NCBI GenBank assembly: GCA_018662005.1
Contig: JABJHA010000032.1
Location: 105,856-169,855, forward strand
DNA from: Rhodospirillaceae bacterium
GTDB taxonomy: Bacteria > Pseudomonadota > Alphaproteobacteria > Rhodospirillales > JABHCV01
Direction of reading: 5' to 3'
DNA: 64,000 nt
Below are positions 8,274 to 17,720 of the stretch, one piece after another. The stretch's first letter is position 1; every line of letters starts with the position of its first letter. Both the position numbers and the translations under genes were made by a program. The notes under the pieces were generated by a model. The model was not told the origin of the DNA. It saw nothing but the letters and a program-made list of their open reading frames with translations, and ran no database searches.

Positions 8274-11200
8274 GTGAACAAGATTCTGACCGGCGCAGGC
8301 ATTTTGATTGCCATTGTTGTTGCGGCAATCCTGGTCGGTCCGGGCATGATCGACTGGAACAGCTATAAGGCCGACATTACCGAGCAGGCCGAGCATTTTA
8401 CCGGGCGCAAGCTGAGCATCGACGGGACCATCGAAATTTCGATTTTGCCAGCCCCGGCCCTGATCGCAAACGATGTCCGCCTGGCCAACGTCGATGGGGC
8501 CAGTGCCGCCGATATGGTCAGCCTGAAATCACTGCAGGTTCGTGTCGCCCTGGGGCCTCTGCTTAGTGGCCAAATCAAGGTGCAGACTGTCCATCTGGTT
8601 GATCCGGTAATCGAACTGGAAAGTTTTGCAAACGGTCGCACCAATTTGGAATTCGCCGTTGGTGGCGGGGACGTCGCTGCGGAACAACCCGAAAGCACAA
8701 AAGAGGCATTGCCTGAAACGCCCACGACCCAGGCTGGCGAAGGGGGCTTTAGTCTGGATAATTTCGTCGTCCAGAATGCGACTGTCATTTATCGCGACGC
8801 CAAGGCTGGCAGCATTGAACGTATTGAAAAATTTAACGCTACCTTTGCCGCGGCGTCCCTGGACGGTCCCTTTGAAAGCACCGGCAATCTTTTCGCCCGC
8901 GGGGTTCCCCTGGAATATACGGTTTCGGTCGGCAAGATCATTGAACAGCGCACCGCACCGCTCAGCCTGACCATCGGCTTGCAGCCCGGGGATACCAAAT
9001 CCACCCTGTCGGGCGCCATTATCGGTCTGAATGAAGTGCCGACGTTTAAGGGTTTTCTTAAATCCACCGGCAAGAATTTGGCGTCGCTTATCCAGTCGTT
9101 GGGACCCAAGGGGCGGCTGCCGGGTTTGCTCGGCCAGACCTTCGCCCTGGAAGGTGAGGTCGAGGCTTCGGCAAGCGAACTGAAAGTCGCCAATATGAGC
9201 GTCAGCCTCGGCAACACCACCGCGACGGGATCGGGTGCTCTTAAACTGGAAGAAAACATCGTCGTCGATCTTGAGCTTGGCGTTGACAGTATTGACGTCG
9301 ACAAGTGGATGGCGATTCCGGAAATTAAAAAAGTCGTCGTCCCGGCCCCGCAAAGCAAGCAGGTCATGACAGAGGGGGCGGAGCCTAAAACCACGGTTTC
9401 TTTGGAAATGCCGGCTAAAATCAGTGAATCTGCAGCAGACCCGATGGCGGGGGGCTTGCCGAAAAATATAGAGGCAACGTTGAAATTCAATGCTGACTCC
9501 CTGACCCTAAAAGGGGGTCTGATAAGACAAGCCCGTCTTAGCGCCGAACTCAGCGGTGGCGAGATCGTCATTAACCAGATTTCCGCCCTGCTTCCGGGTA
9601 GCGCCGATGTTGCGTTGTTCGGTTTTGTCGTTGCAGATGAAGGCCAACCCCGCTTTGAAGGCGACCTTGAAGTGTCAGTCGGCGACTTGCGCGGGGTAAC
9701 GGGATGGCTTGGCGCGCCGCCGCCGCCGGTGCCTTCTGACCGCCTTCGTAAAATGACTCTGGCTGCAAAACTGACGGCCAATGCAAAGGCCATTACGGCA
9801 AGCGATCTTGATGTTTTATTTGACAGTTCGCGTTTGACGGGCAAGGCGGTCATTCGTTTGGGCCAGCGCATGGGGATTGATACGGACCTGACTCTCGATC
9901 GCATCAATTTGGATGCCTACCTGGTTCCGGGCGCAGCGATAAGCACCCCGCCGCCACCGCCGAAAATTCCCGAAACGCCGACAGCGACAGCGGAAGCGAA
10001 AGCCAAAAAAGCCGAATCCATGGGCGGGATTGCAGCCATCAGCGCCTTAAATGAATTTGACGCTAACCTGAAAGGCCGTATCCAAACCCTTGTTTACGAA
10101 GGTGCCCAAATCAAGAATGTCAAACTGGACGGCTCGGTTCAGAACGGTGCGATCAATGTACGCAATATCAGTATCGACAAGCTGGCAGGTTCGACATTCA
10201 AGGCCAGCGGTCTGATCAAAAATCTCGATGGTATCCCGCAATTGGACAATGTTCGCCTTGATGCCAAGGCCGCCGACGTTTCGCGTCTGCTGCGTCTGGC
10301 CGGTATCGAATCACCGCTTGATTCCAGAAAACTGGGAATGCTGACATTCGCCGGGCAGGTCGACGGATCGGCACTGAACCCGGATATGGGTTTTAGCCTG
10401 AAAGGCGCCGGAACCAGCATTGCTCTGGTTGGCAAGGCGTCGTTTCTGCCTGTCGTCGGTGGTTTTGAAGGCAAGTTGAAAGTTGTCCACGGAAATATCG
10501 TCCAGATGTTACGCTCTTTGGGCGTCGATTACCGGCCGGGGGGAAAGCTCGGCGGATTGAATCTGGAAAGCCAAATTAAGGCTGATCTTTCGGGACTGAC
10601 CTTAAATGAATTGGCTGGACAGGTGGGGCCGGTAAAGATGAACGGGGCCGCCAAGGTATCGATAAGCGGGCCGAGAACAAAAATTTCTGCCGATCTCAAT
10701 ACCGACAGGATCGTCGCGGATGTGTTTTTACCAGCCTCGAAAGGGGCCTTTCGGATTGACCCGGCCGGGCCCGTTGCTGCCGCCTTTATCGGTCCTCGCG
10801 CCCCTGCCGGCAAATCTGCTTTCAAACGGCTTGTCGCCTTTGCCACAAGCCGTTGGCCAACCGATCCCATAGATCTTTCGGTTTTGAAAAGTTTTGATGC
10901 TGACATCAAGGTCAAATCCAGGGCGCTGGTTTTTGGTAACTATCAACTCGATAACGCGGATGTGGCGGCAACGGTCGATGATGGCGTGTTGCAGTTGGAA
11001 AAGCTGAACGGTGGCCTGTTTGGCGGTGCTATCGCCGCCACCGCAAACATTCGCGCTGCTTCCCCGTCAACCGTTGAAACCGCCATTTCATTGAAAAATC
11101 TGGATGTGGCCAGGGGTCTGATGGCTGTTATCGGCGAAACTCCCGCCGGTGGCAGGGCCGGAATGGATGTCAATTTGAAGACAAGCGGCTTCACGGTTGC

Positions 11201-11870
11201 CGATCTGGTTGCGGCCCTTGGTGGCAGGGGGGCAATCGCCTTGAAGGGGCTGGACGTGGCCAAGACAGGGAAGGGCACGGCGCTTTCTTCCGTGCTTGGT
11301 CTGGTCGCCGGACTGAATAATCTTGGCGGTGTACTTTCAGGCAAAAAAGCCGGTGCAGGGTTGGCTGATGTCACGGGCTCTTTCAATATTAACAAGGGAA
11401 TTGCAACATCGAACGATCTGGCGTTGCTGTCTTCCATGGGTACCGGACAGGCCAGGGGAAGCGTTGATCTGTCGCGTTGGCTGATTGATGTCGCAGGCCA
11501 GGTCGAAATGTCACAAAATTTTCTTGGCCTGATCCTTAACCAGGGACAAGCGACGCCGTCGCTGTTGCCGTTTTCCATCAAGGGCAATCTGGACGCCCCC
11601 AATGTCAAGCTGGATACCTCGAAATTGCAGGGGGCGGGGCTTCCCATTCCGGGACTGGACAAGGTGCTGAAGAAAAAGGGTCTTGGAAATATCCTGCAAC
11701 AGATCATTCCGGGATTGGGTGGGTCAACCGGCAGTCAGCCAACGTCACCACCGCCGTCCACATCAACAGGCAACACCCCGCCACCGCCTCCGCCACCACC
11801 GTCATCGGAGCCACAGAAACTGAAACCCCAGGACTTGCTTAAGGGTCTGTTGAAGGGGCTGGGCGGTTAG
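8274..11870 (+). CDS. AsmA family protein (large envelope protein)
   Basis: About 1198 residues from GTG 8274, chosen because AAGGAG lies 8 bp upstream; a GTG at 8205 is in frame but unsupported. A single N-terminal hydrophobic helix (ILTGAGILIAIVVAAILVG) anchors it in the inner membrane. Most of the protein is long beta-rich repeats of the AsmA/TamB type with the typical FTGRKLSIDG opening and the C-terminal GRGAIALKGLDVAKTGKGT segment. The tail is Pro/Ser-rich (about residues 1145-1180). AsmA-like proteins are thought to bridge the periplasm and help move phospholipids to the outer membrane. The last 32 bp overlap the convergent RHH gene. Confidence 0.88.
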   Translation: MNKILTGAGILIAIVVAAILVGPGMIDWNSYKADITEQAEHFTGRKLSIDGTIEISILPAPALIANDVRLANVDGASAADMVSLKSLQVRVALGPLLSGQIKVQTVHLVDPVIELESFANGRTNLEFAVGGGDVAAEQPESTKEALPETPTTQAGEGGFSLDNFVVQNATVIYRDAKAGSIERIEKFNATFAAASLDGPFESTGNLFARGVPLEYTVSVGKIIEQRTAPLSLTIGLQPGDTKSTLSGAIIGLNEVPTFKGFLKSTGKNLASLIQSLGPKGRLPGLLGQTFALEGEVEASASELKVANMSVSLGNTTATGSGALKLEENIVVDLELGVDSIDVDKWMAIPEIKKVVVPAPQSKQVMTEGAEPKTTVSLEMPAKISESAADPMAGGLPKNIEATLKFNADSLTLKGGLIRQARLSAELSGGEIVINQISALLPGSADVALFGFVVADEGQPRFEGDLEVSVGDLRGVTGWLGAPPPPVPSDRLRKMTLAAKLTANAKAITASDLDVLFDSSRLTGKAVIRLGQRMGIDTDLTLDRINLDAYLVPGAAISTPPPPPKIPETPTATAEAKAKKAESMGGIAAISALNEFDANLKGRIQTLVYEGAQIKNVKLDGSVQNGAINVRNISIDKLAGSTFKASGLIKNLDGIPQLDNVRLDAKAADVSRLLRLAGIESPLDSRKLGMLTFAGQVDGSALNPDMGFSLKGAGTSIALVGKASFLPVVGGFEGKLKVVHGNIVQMLRSLGVDYRPGGKLGGLNLESQIKADLSGLTLNELAGQVGPVKMNGAAKVSISGPRTKISADLNTDRIVADVFLPASKGAFRIDPAGPVAAAFIGPRAPAGKSAFKRLVAFATSRWPTDPIDLSVLKSFDADIKVKSRALVFGNYQLDNADVAATVDDGVLQLEKLNGGLFGGAIAATANIRAASPSTVETAISLKNLDVARGLMAVIGETPAGGRAGMDVNLKTSGFTVADLVAALGGRGAIALKGLDVAKTGKGTALSSVLGLVAGLNNLGGVLSGKKAGAGLADVTGSFNINKGIATSNDLALLSSMGTGQARGSVDLSRWLIDVAGQVEMSQNFLGLILNQGQATPSLLPFSIKGNLDAPNVKLDTSKLQGAGLPIPGLDKVLKKKGLGNILQQIIPGLGGSTGSQPTSPPPSTSTGNTPPPPPPPPSSEPQKLKPQDLLKGLLKGLGG

Positions 11871-12072
11871 CCAGGACATAAAGCCGGATGGCGCTGGACA
11901 GGTTGCCATCGCGGCCACCGTCGACCTGGGCGACAAGGTCGTTGATGGAAAGGCCCTTGTCTCGGGCGATCCGGCAAAAAGCATCCCAGAATGCATTCTC
12001 CAGCGACACGCTGGTTTGATGTCCGGCGATCAACACCGAATGCTTGCGGATGGCTGCGGGTTCGCTGCTCAT
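11839..12072 (-). CDS. Ribbon-helix-helix domain protein
   Basis: A 77-residue protein with KHSVLIAGHQTSVSLENAFWDAF and the pattern LSINDLVAQVD, which fits the small RHH_4-type DNA-binding family common in alphaproteobacteria. The strand residues SVLIAGHQTSVSL would form the DNA-contacting ribbon. The start overlaps the stop of the upstream hydrolase gene by 4 bp (ATGA), so both are one operon. Its 3' end overlaps the 3' end of the convergent AsmA gene. The target is unknown. Confidence 0.8.
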   Translation of the reverse strand: MSSEPAAIRKHSVLIAGHQTSVSLENAFWDAFCRIARDKGLSINDLVAQVDGGRDGNLSSAIRLYVLANRPAPSTDP

Positions 12073-12692
12073 TTCAGCGCCGTGACGAAACTGGCGAAAG
12101 CATCGATCGCCTGATCCCAGTTCTGTTGTTCGGTGCGTCCGGATTTCTTGCGGGGCTTGAAACCGTGTTCGCCATCTTCAAGCCAGGATACCTTGATCGC
12201 CGGTGACAGTGGATAGCTCGCGACATCCTGCTTGTTGCCAAGGCTGTCCCGCTCCCCTTGCAGGAAGAGGGCCGGGGTCGTCAATTCTTGCAGGTGATCA
12301 ATGCGCAATTTGTCGGGCTTTCCTGGCGGGTGAAAAGGATATCCCAGGCATACCAGCCCTTTGACGTGCGATTGGTCGGCGACCATTGAGGCAATCCGCC
12401 CGCCCATGGATTTGCCACCGATAACAAGGTTTTTCGGGCCCAAATCCGCGATCACCGCCTCCCAGGTTTCAAGCAGCACCCTGGCCGGATTTGGCGGGCG
12501 TTTTTTGCCGTTCTCACGGCGTTCAACCATGTAGGGGAATTCAAAGCGCACGACCCTGAACCCGTGATTTCCCAGACCAACGGCAAAGGTTTCCATGAAC
12601 GCCGTATCCATCGGCGCCCCGGCGCCGTGGGCGATGGCGATGGTGGTGTCGGCCTTTTCAGGACCATCAAACAAAAAATCTGTTTTAGGCAT
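12069..12692 (-). CDS. Alpha/beta hydrolase, dienelactone-hydrolase/Tex30-like
   Basis: 207 residues. The nucleophile elbow reads GGKSMGGR (near residue 93), and a C-terminal DGEHGFKPR gives the likely catalytic His. LFLQGERDSLG supplies a likely acidic residue. The start TIAIAHGAGAPMDTAFM matches the KAT8-complex-like (Tex30/KANL3) branch of small cytoplasmic hydrolases. No signal peptide is present. It is followed by an RHH protein that starts within its stop codon, a pairing that suggests co-expression. The substrate is unknown. Confidence 0.82.
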   Translation of the reverse strand: MPKTDFLFDGPEKADTTIAIAHGAGAPMDTAFMETFAVGLGNHGFRVVRFEFPYMVERRENGKKRPPNPARVLLETWEAVIADLGPKNLVIGGKSMGGRIASMVADQSHVKGLVCLGYPFHPPGKPDKLRIDHLQELTTPALFLQGERDSLGNKQDVASYPLSPAIKVSWLEDGEHGFKPRKKSGRTEQQNWDQAIDAFASFVTALK

Positions 12693-12815
12693 CGTCAGTT
12701 TTCACAGTTGATGAACATCAATTAACTTTCTCATTCTTATATATACGATCCACCGTATGATGCGAGCCTCAAGGATGGAGCAGCGCTGTATGTTGGCGAA
12801 ATAATATCTTGAACA

Positions 12816-14318
12816 ATGGGGGGAGTAGAATTTCAAGTGTCGCATAAAGTCATAAACACCTTGGCACAAAAAAATGAAAAGATTCTGCCGCCGGGCCTGG
12901 CTGTCGGCATTGCGGCCATGGGTCTGGTTTTTGATTTGAACATGCCCCTCGGTGTGGCCGGCGGCATTCCTTATGTCGCCTTGGTGATGCTGGGACTGTG
13001 GGCATCCCGGCGCGAGCAGGTCCTTTATCTTGCCATTTTCGCCACTATTCTGACCTTTGTCGGTTATTATTTGTCACCGCCCGGTGGTGTGGCGTGGGTT
13101 GTCTTCACCAATCGGATGTTGGCTTTGTTCGCCATCTGGGCAACGGCGATGGTGATCTATAATTACGCCAAGTTAATGGACAATCAACGCAAGATGGCAA
13201 GTGCAGTCGAGCAGAGTTCCGTCGGCATTATTATCACCGATACCAATGGGGTAATTGAATACGCCAACCCAAAAGTTTCCCACATATCAGGCTATTCACA
13301 AGCCGAAGTGGTCGGTCAGGGCCCGCGCATTTTCAAATCCGATCTGACGGCCGACGAAACGTACGAAAACCTGTGGGAAACGGTTCTTGCGGGTGATGAG
13401 TGGCAAGGCGAACTCATTAATAAAAATAAAGATGGCGACTATTACTGGGAAGAACTGCAGGTCTTTCCAATCAGGGGCAGGACCGGGCGAGTCAAAAACT
13501 TTGTCGCTATCATGGAGGATATCTCCGAACGCAAGAAAAACGAGGAGAAATTGATTGCGGCCATCCAGGTGGCCGAAAACGCCAATGAGGCGAAATCAAG
13601 TTTCCTGGCCAATATGAGCCATGAGTTCAGAACCCCTTTGAATGCTATTCTGGGCTTTTCTGAAACCATAAAAATGCAAATCCTTGGGCCTATGGGAAAC
13701 GATAAATATACCCAATACATTGACCATATTCATGGGTCGGCGGTGCACCTGGGCAAACTGGTGGAGGAAATTCTCGACCTGTCCAAGATTGAGGCCGGTA
13801 TACAGGAAATTGACGAGAAAGAAATTATTGTTACCGAACTGCTGCAAAGTTGTTTGGCGTTGGTCAATGAGCAGTCCAGAAGTGCGAAAATCAGGATCAA
13901 TACCCATGTTGATCCGGCGCTACCGCTGCTCTTTGCCGATGAGCGCATGATCAAGCAAGTGATCTTAAATTTGCTGTCCAACGCCATCAAATTTTCAAAA
14001 AAAGGGAACGAGGTCATTTTGAAGAGCTTTTTATCCGAAGGCGGTCAGTTGATGATTGAGGTCAGCGATACCGGGATTGGCATTTCCAGGGATGATTACG
14101 AAAAAGTATTCGCCATTTTTGGTCAGGCTGAAAATATTTTTACCCGCTCACATGATGGCGCTGGCCTGGGTCTGCCCATTAGCCGCCGACTGGTCGAGTT
14201 GCATAGCGGTACGCTGGAACTCGAAAGTGAGTTCGGAGAGGGAACGACAGTTACCCTTGCCTTCCCGCCAGATCGAGCGGTCACCACTTCCCGGGAAGGT
14301 TTGCAGTCTGAGGGCTGA
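12816..14318 (+). CDS. Membrane-bound PAS-domain sensor histidine kinase
   Basis: 500 residues from ATG 12816. A GTG at 12837 behind a GGGGGGAG stretch is an equally possible start. Residues about 27-115 hold three or four hydrophobic helices. A PAS domain with PAC follows (about 127-240: SSVGIIITDTNGVIEYAN, then NFVAIMEDISERKK). The dimerisation helix carries the phospho-accepting His in MSHEFRTPLNAIL (residue 269). The ATPase domain shows the N box (NLLSNAIKFS), G1 (DTGIGIS) and G2 (GAGLGLPIS). No response regulator is adjacent, so this is an orphan kinase. The signal is unknown; PAS domains often bind small ligands or cofactors. Confidence 0.9.
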   Translation: MGGVEFQVSHKVINTLAQKNEKILPPGLAVGIAAMGLVFDLNMPLGVAGGIPYVALVMLGLWASRREQVLYLAIFATILTFVGYYLSPPGGVAWVVFTNRMLALFAIWATAMVIYNYAKLMDNQRKMASAVEQSSVGIIITDTNGVIEYANPKVSHISGYSQAEVVGQGPRIFKSDLTADETYENLWETVLAGDEWQGELINKNKDGDYYWEELQVFPIRGRTGRVKNFVAIMEDISERKKNEEKLIAAIQVAENANEAKSSFLANMSHEFRTPLNAILGFSETIKMQILGPMGNDKYTQYIDHIHGSAVHLGKLVEEILDLSKIEAGIQEIDEKEIIVTELLQSCLALVNEQSRSAKIRINTHVDPALPLLFADERMIKQVILNLLSNAIKFSKKGNEVILKSFLSEGGQLMIEVSDTGIGISRDDYEKVFAIFGQAENIFTRSHDGAGLGLPISRRLVELHSGTLELESEFGEGTTVTLAFPPDRAVTTSREGLQSEG

Positions 14319-14326
14319 ACTCGTCG

Positions 14327-15940
14327 TTAGAAAAATTCGGCGAAGAAATCGTTGCCTTTGTCATCGACGACGATGAAGGCGGGGAAGTTTTCGACCTCGA
14401 TACGCCAGATCGCTTCCATGCCCAGTTCTTCGTATTCCTGGACTTCGACTTTTTTGATGCAGTCCAGTGCCAGCCGCGCCGCCGGCCCGCCGATAGAACC
14501 AAGGTAGAACCCGCCGTGAGCCTTGCAGGCATCTGTCACCTGTTTGGAGCGGTTGCCCTTGGCCAGCATGACCATGGAGCCGCCGGCGGCCTGGAAGGGT
14601 TCGATATAGGAATCCATGCGGCCCGCCGTGGTCGGCCCGAAGGATCCCGATGCGTAGCCTTCGGGCGTTTTGGCGGGGCCCGCATAATAGACGGGATGGT
14701 CCTTGAAGTATTGGGGCAGTTCTTGGCCTTTGTCGAGACGCTCTTTCAGTTCGGCGTGGGCGATATCGCGGGCGACAATAAGCGTGCCGCTTAGGGAAAG
14801 GCGGGTCTTGACCGGGTGTTTGGATAATTCCGCCCTGACCTGATCCATGGGTTGGTTCAAGTCGATGTTGACGACGGCGTCCGAAAGTTGGCCTTCGGAA
14901 ACCTCTGGCAGGTACTTGGCCGGGTCACGTTCCAGGGCTTCGATGAAAACGCCTTCCGCAGTTATTTTGCCAAGACATTGGCGGTCGGCCGAGCATGAAA
15001 CACCAATTCCAACCGGGCATGAGGCACCATGACGGGGCAGCCGGATGACGCGCACGTCGTGGCAAAAATACTTGCCGCCAAATTGCGCGCCGATGCCCAT
15101 GCTCTGGGTCATTTTGTGAACCGCTGCTTCCATTTCCAGATCACGGAAAGCCTGGCCGTGCTCGTTGCCAGTGGTGGGCAGGGTATCAAGATAGCGGGTC
15201 GAGGCCAGCTTGACGGTTTTCAAATTGGCCTCCGCCGAAGTGCCGCCAATAACCACAGCCAGATGATACGGCGGGCAGGCCGCCGTTCCCAGGGTGCGGA
15301 TTTTCTCGTCCAGAAACGTCATCAGGCTTTCCGGGTTGAGCAGCGCCTTGGTTTGTTGAAAAAGAAACGTCTTGTTGGCCGACCCACCACCCTTGGCCAT
15401 GAACAGGAATTTGTATTCCTTGCCCTCGCTGGCGTAGATGTCGATCTGGGCAGGCAGATTGTTGCCGGTATTGGTTTCAGTAAACATGTCCAGCGGCGCT
15501 ACCTGGGAATAGCGCAAGTTGCTTTCGGTGAAGGTTTTCAGAACCCCTTCGCTCAATGCGGCTTCGTCACCGCCACCGGTCCATACCTGCTGGCCCTTGT
15601 AGGCCATGACAATGGCGGTGCCGGTGTCCTGGCACATGGGCAGGATACCGCCTGCCGAAATGTTGGCGTTTTTCAACAGGTCGAGGGCAACGAAACGGTC
15701 ATTGTCCGATGCCTCATCGTCATCCAGGATAGTGCGCAGTTGTTGCAGATGTCCGGGCCTGAGCAGATGGGAAATATCGACCATTGCTGCCGCGCACAAA
15801 ATTTTCAGGGCTTCGGTGTCAACTTTTAGAACTTGCGTTCCTTCAAAGTCGGCCAGGCTGACATGATCCGTGGTTAAAAGACGCCACGGCGTTTCGGCCT
15901 GGGCAAGCGGGAACATGGTGTGATGGTCGTAGGCGCTCAT
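14327..15940 (-). CDS. fumA: Fumarate hydratase, class I (Fe-S)
   Basis: About 537 residues, matching the one-chain class I fumarases that hydrate fumarate to malate in the TCA cycle using a 4Fe-4S cluster. Cysteines expected for the cluster appear in [10 protein letters not shown] and in [14 protein letters not shown]; the C-terminal swivel part has [14 protein letters not shown]. Start taken at ATG 15940 (MSAYDHHTM). An in-frame ATG at 15958 exists only because an 18-bp tandem duplication copied the sspB end and this start, which would add six residues. It lies directly behind sspB on the same strand and is convergent with the histidine kinase gene. Confidence 0.92.
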   Translation of the reverse strand: MSAYDHHTMFPLAQAETPWRLLTTDHVSLADFEGTQVLKVDTEALKILCAAAMVDISHLLRPGHLQQLRTILDDDEASDNDRFVALDLLKNANISAGGILPMCQDTGTAIVMAYKGQQVWTGGGDEAALSEGVLKTFTESNLRYSQVAPLDMFTETNTGNNLPAQIDIYASEGKEYKFLFMAKGGGSANKTFLFQQTKALLNPESLMTFLDEKIRTLGTAACPPYHLAVVIGGTSAEANLKTVKLASTRYLDTLPTTGNEHGQAFRDLEMEAAVHKMTQSMGIGAQFGGKYFCHDVRVIRLPRHGASCPVGIGVSCSADRQCLGKITAEGVFIEALERDPAKYLPEVSEGQLSDAVVNIDLNQPMDQVRAELSKHPVKTRLSLSGTLIVARDIAHAELKERLDKGQELPQYFKDHPVYYAGPAKTPEGYASGSFGPTTAGRMDSYIEPFQAAGGSMVMLAKGNRSKQVTDACKAHGGFYLGSIGGPAARLALDCIKKVEVQEYEELGMEAIWRIEVENFPAFIVVDDKGNDFFAEFF

Positions 15941-15970
15941 TACTTTTTCCGAGCTCATTACTTTTTCCGA
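15935..15970. repeat. Perfect 18-bp tandem duplication at the sspB-fumA junction
   Basis: GCTCATTACTTTTTCCGA occurs twice in direct tandem at 15935-15952 and 15953-15970. On the minus strand each copy contains the end of sspB (codons for RKK and the TAA stop), overlapping the fumarase ATG. Because the unit is six codons long, the second start stays in frame with fumarase. Confidence 0.95.
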
Positions 15971-16509
15971 AATGTGTCGAGCGCGATGACTTCGCCCATC
16001 TTGTCGTCCTCATCTTCCTCTCGGACGTCGGGGGTCTCGTCATTGTCGTCCTCGCCTGTCGGACCAGGCTGGAATGGTGTTGTCTCGGCAACGGCAAGCG
16101 CTTCAGCCGCTGCGGGTGCAGGGCTGTCTTTTGTCTCTGCGTTGTCTTCGGGCATTGCCGTTTTCAATTGCAGGACAAAATTAACAGCCGGGTCGGCAAA
16201 GGCGGTGATCGCCGAAAACGGGATGGAAAGGAAGCAGGACCGCCCGCTAAAGCTCAGGTTGACGCTGAAACCATCATCGGTAACGGTCAGGTTCTGGAAT
16301 TGATGTTGCAGGACGATGGTCATTTCTTCGGGATGTTCAAGGCGCAGGTGGGTCGGAATATCGACATCGTCGCGAGCGGTTAGGAAAGTAATGAAGAAAT
16401 GATGATCGCCGGGAAGCCCCTCGACGACAGTTTGCTCAAGGGCGCGTTTGATAACGTTGCGCAGGGCTTCTTCGACCCACTTCTCGTAACTGAAAAATTC
16501 GTTGTCCAT
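15958..16509 (-). CDS. sspB: SspB, adaptor for ClpXP (alpha type)
   Basis: 183 residues. The N-terminal 120 residues form the SspB fold ([18 protein letters not shown], then [10 protein letters not shown] and [17 protein letters not shown]), which binds the SsrA tag. A long acidic linker follows. The C-terminal tail [12 protein letters not shown] is the ClpX-binding module. SspB hands tmRNA-tagged proteins to ClpXP for degradation. The tmRNA gene lies just upstream on the same strand, only about 45 bp away, a fitting neighbour. Its stop codon overlaps the possible upstream start of the fumarase gene. Confidence 0.92.
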   Translation of the reverse strand: MDNEFFSYEKWVEEALRNVIKRALEQTVVEGLPGDHHFFITFLTARDDVDIPTHLRLEHPEEMTIVLQHQFQNLTVTDDGFSVNLSFSGRSCFLSIPFSAITAFADPAVNFVLQLKTAMPEDNAETKDSPAPAAAEALAVAETTPFQPGPTGEDDNDETPDVREEDEDDKMGEVIALDTFRKK

Positions 16510-16553
16510 TTTTAAAGTGCCGTTTGCCCGGTTGATTTTTAACCTAATCGAGT

Positions 16554-16811
16554 GGGGGGCTTCTGTTGCCAGGTGCCCCCCGAACCCCGTAGTAAGAGCC
16601 GTTAGGCTGCTACTGCAAATGCCTCATTATCGTTGGCATTTCTCTGATTGGCCCGATAACGGTGGGTACCATGCCGAACGAAAGCCATGCCTTTACCACG
16701 TACGTCGATCCTGTTTCGCCCCCATTGCAAACCCTTGACCCAAGGGCTTGAAAAATTTGGTGGAGGCGCCGGGCACTGCCCCCGGGTCCGCAACGATTAT
16801 TCCGCATAGTG
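16554..16811 (-). ncRNA. ssrA: tmRNA, circularly permuted two-piece form
   Basis: On the minus strand the acceptor piece comes first. It has a T-arm (CCGGG/CCCGG, 16785-16769 region) and an acceptor strand CGCCTCC, then A and an encoded CCA ending at 16758. A 34-nt spacer containing its own hairpin follows. The coding piece begins at 16723 with GGGGGCGAAACAGGATCGAC. The two ends pair over 7 bp including G3-U70, the alanine identity pair. The tag reading frame starts at the GCC at 16637 and stops at 16602, encoding ANDNEAFAVAA. This layout is the known alphaproteobacterial permuted ssrA. The outer ends are approximate: a -10-like TATAAC at 16823-16818 suggests the 5' end, and the 7-bp G/C hairpin 16554-16581 marks the 3' side. 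Confidence 0.92.
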
Positions 16812-16925
16812 TTTATCGTTATAGTCGGTTACCCGACCCACCATATATAAGCCTAATGAAAGGCTATTGGAAGAGCCGCAGATGAGGTATTTTGGGGCAA
16901 TAGAATCGGCTTGGGGAATAACCCT

Positions 16926-17720
16926 GTGAAACAGTATCTCGACCTGATGGCTAAAATCCGTCATCACGGAACGCTAAAGGAAGATCGCACCGGCACCGGC
17001 ACCCGTAGTCTTTTCGGGGCCCAGATGCGTTTTGACCTGGCCGACGGTTTCCCGGTCCTGACCACCAAGAAACTGCACCTGAAGTCGATTATCCATGAAT
17101 TGTTGTGGTTTTTAAGCGGCGACACCAACATCGCCTACCTGCAGGAAAACGGTGTTAAAATCTGGGATGAATGGGCCGACGGCGATGGTAATCTGGGCCC
17201 GGTATACGGCTATCAGTGGCGCTCGTGGCCAACCCCGGATGGCCGTATCATTGATCAGATTTCAAATCTGCTTGACCAGATCAGAAGCAATCCGGACAGT
17301 CGTCGTCTCATTGTCAGCGCCTGGAATGTTGCCGATATTGAAAACATGGCCCTGCCGCCATGCCATTGTCTGTTTCAGTTCTACGTCGCCGATGGGAAAC
17401 TGTCGTGCCAGCTTTATCAGCGCAGCGCCGATTTCTTTCTGGGCGTCCCCTTCAATATCGCCTCCTACGCCTTGCTAACCATGATGATGGCCCAGGTGAC
17501 GGGCCTGAAAGCGGGTGACTTCGTTCATACCTTCGGCGATGTGCATCTGTATTCCAACCACATGGAGCAGACCGATTTGCAATTGAGCCGCGAGCCTAAG
17601 GCCCTGCCGACCATGCAAATCAACCCTGACGTGACGGATATTTTTTCCTTCACCTTTGATGATTTTGATCTTCTGGGGTACGAGAGCCATCCCCATATTG
17701 CGGCCCCGGTTTCTGTCTGA
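16926..17720 (+). CDS. thyA: Thymidylate synthase
   Basis: 264 residues from GTG 16926, exactly the length of E. coli ThyA; a TTG at 16911 is in frame but would add five residues before the conserved KQYLDL start. The catalytic cysteine is C146 in [11 protein letters not shown]. The folate and dUMP contacts [16 protein letters not shown] and the [15 protein letters not shown] segment are present. It methylates dUMP to dTMP with 5,10-methylene-tetrahydrofolate. It overlaps folA by one base (TGATG), so the two steps of thymidylate synthesis and folate recycling are coupled. It is divergent from ssrA. Confidence 0.96.
   Translation: MKQYLDLMAKIRHHGTLKEDRTGTGTRSLFGAQMRFDLADGFPVLTTKKLHLKSIIHELLWFLSGDTNIAYLQENGVKIWDEWADGDGNLGPVYGYQWRSWPTPDGRIIDQISNLLDQIRSNPDSRRLIVSAWNVADIENMALPPCHCLFQFYVADGKLSCQLYQRSADFFLGVPFNIASYALLTMMMAQVTGLKAGDFVHTFGDVHLYSNHMEQTDLQLSREPKALPTMQINPDVTDIFSFTFDDFDLLGYESHPHIAAPVSV

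Noticed and set aside
8789..9907. Long antisense open frame (372 codons) inside the AsmA gene
   Set aside because: It lies opposite a clear AsmA reading frame and has low-complexity Ser/Pro-rich composition typical of a high-GC shadow frame.
16602..16793. 63-codon minus-strand frame ending in ANDNEAFAVAA as a protein gene
   Set aside because: It lies entirely within the tmRNA gene; only its last 11 codons are translated, as the SsrA tag.
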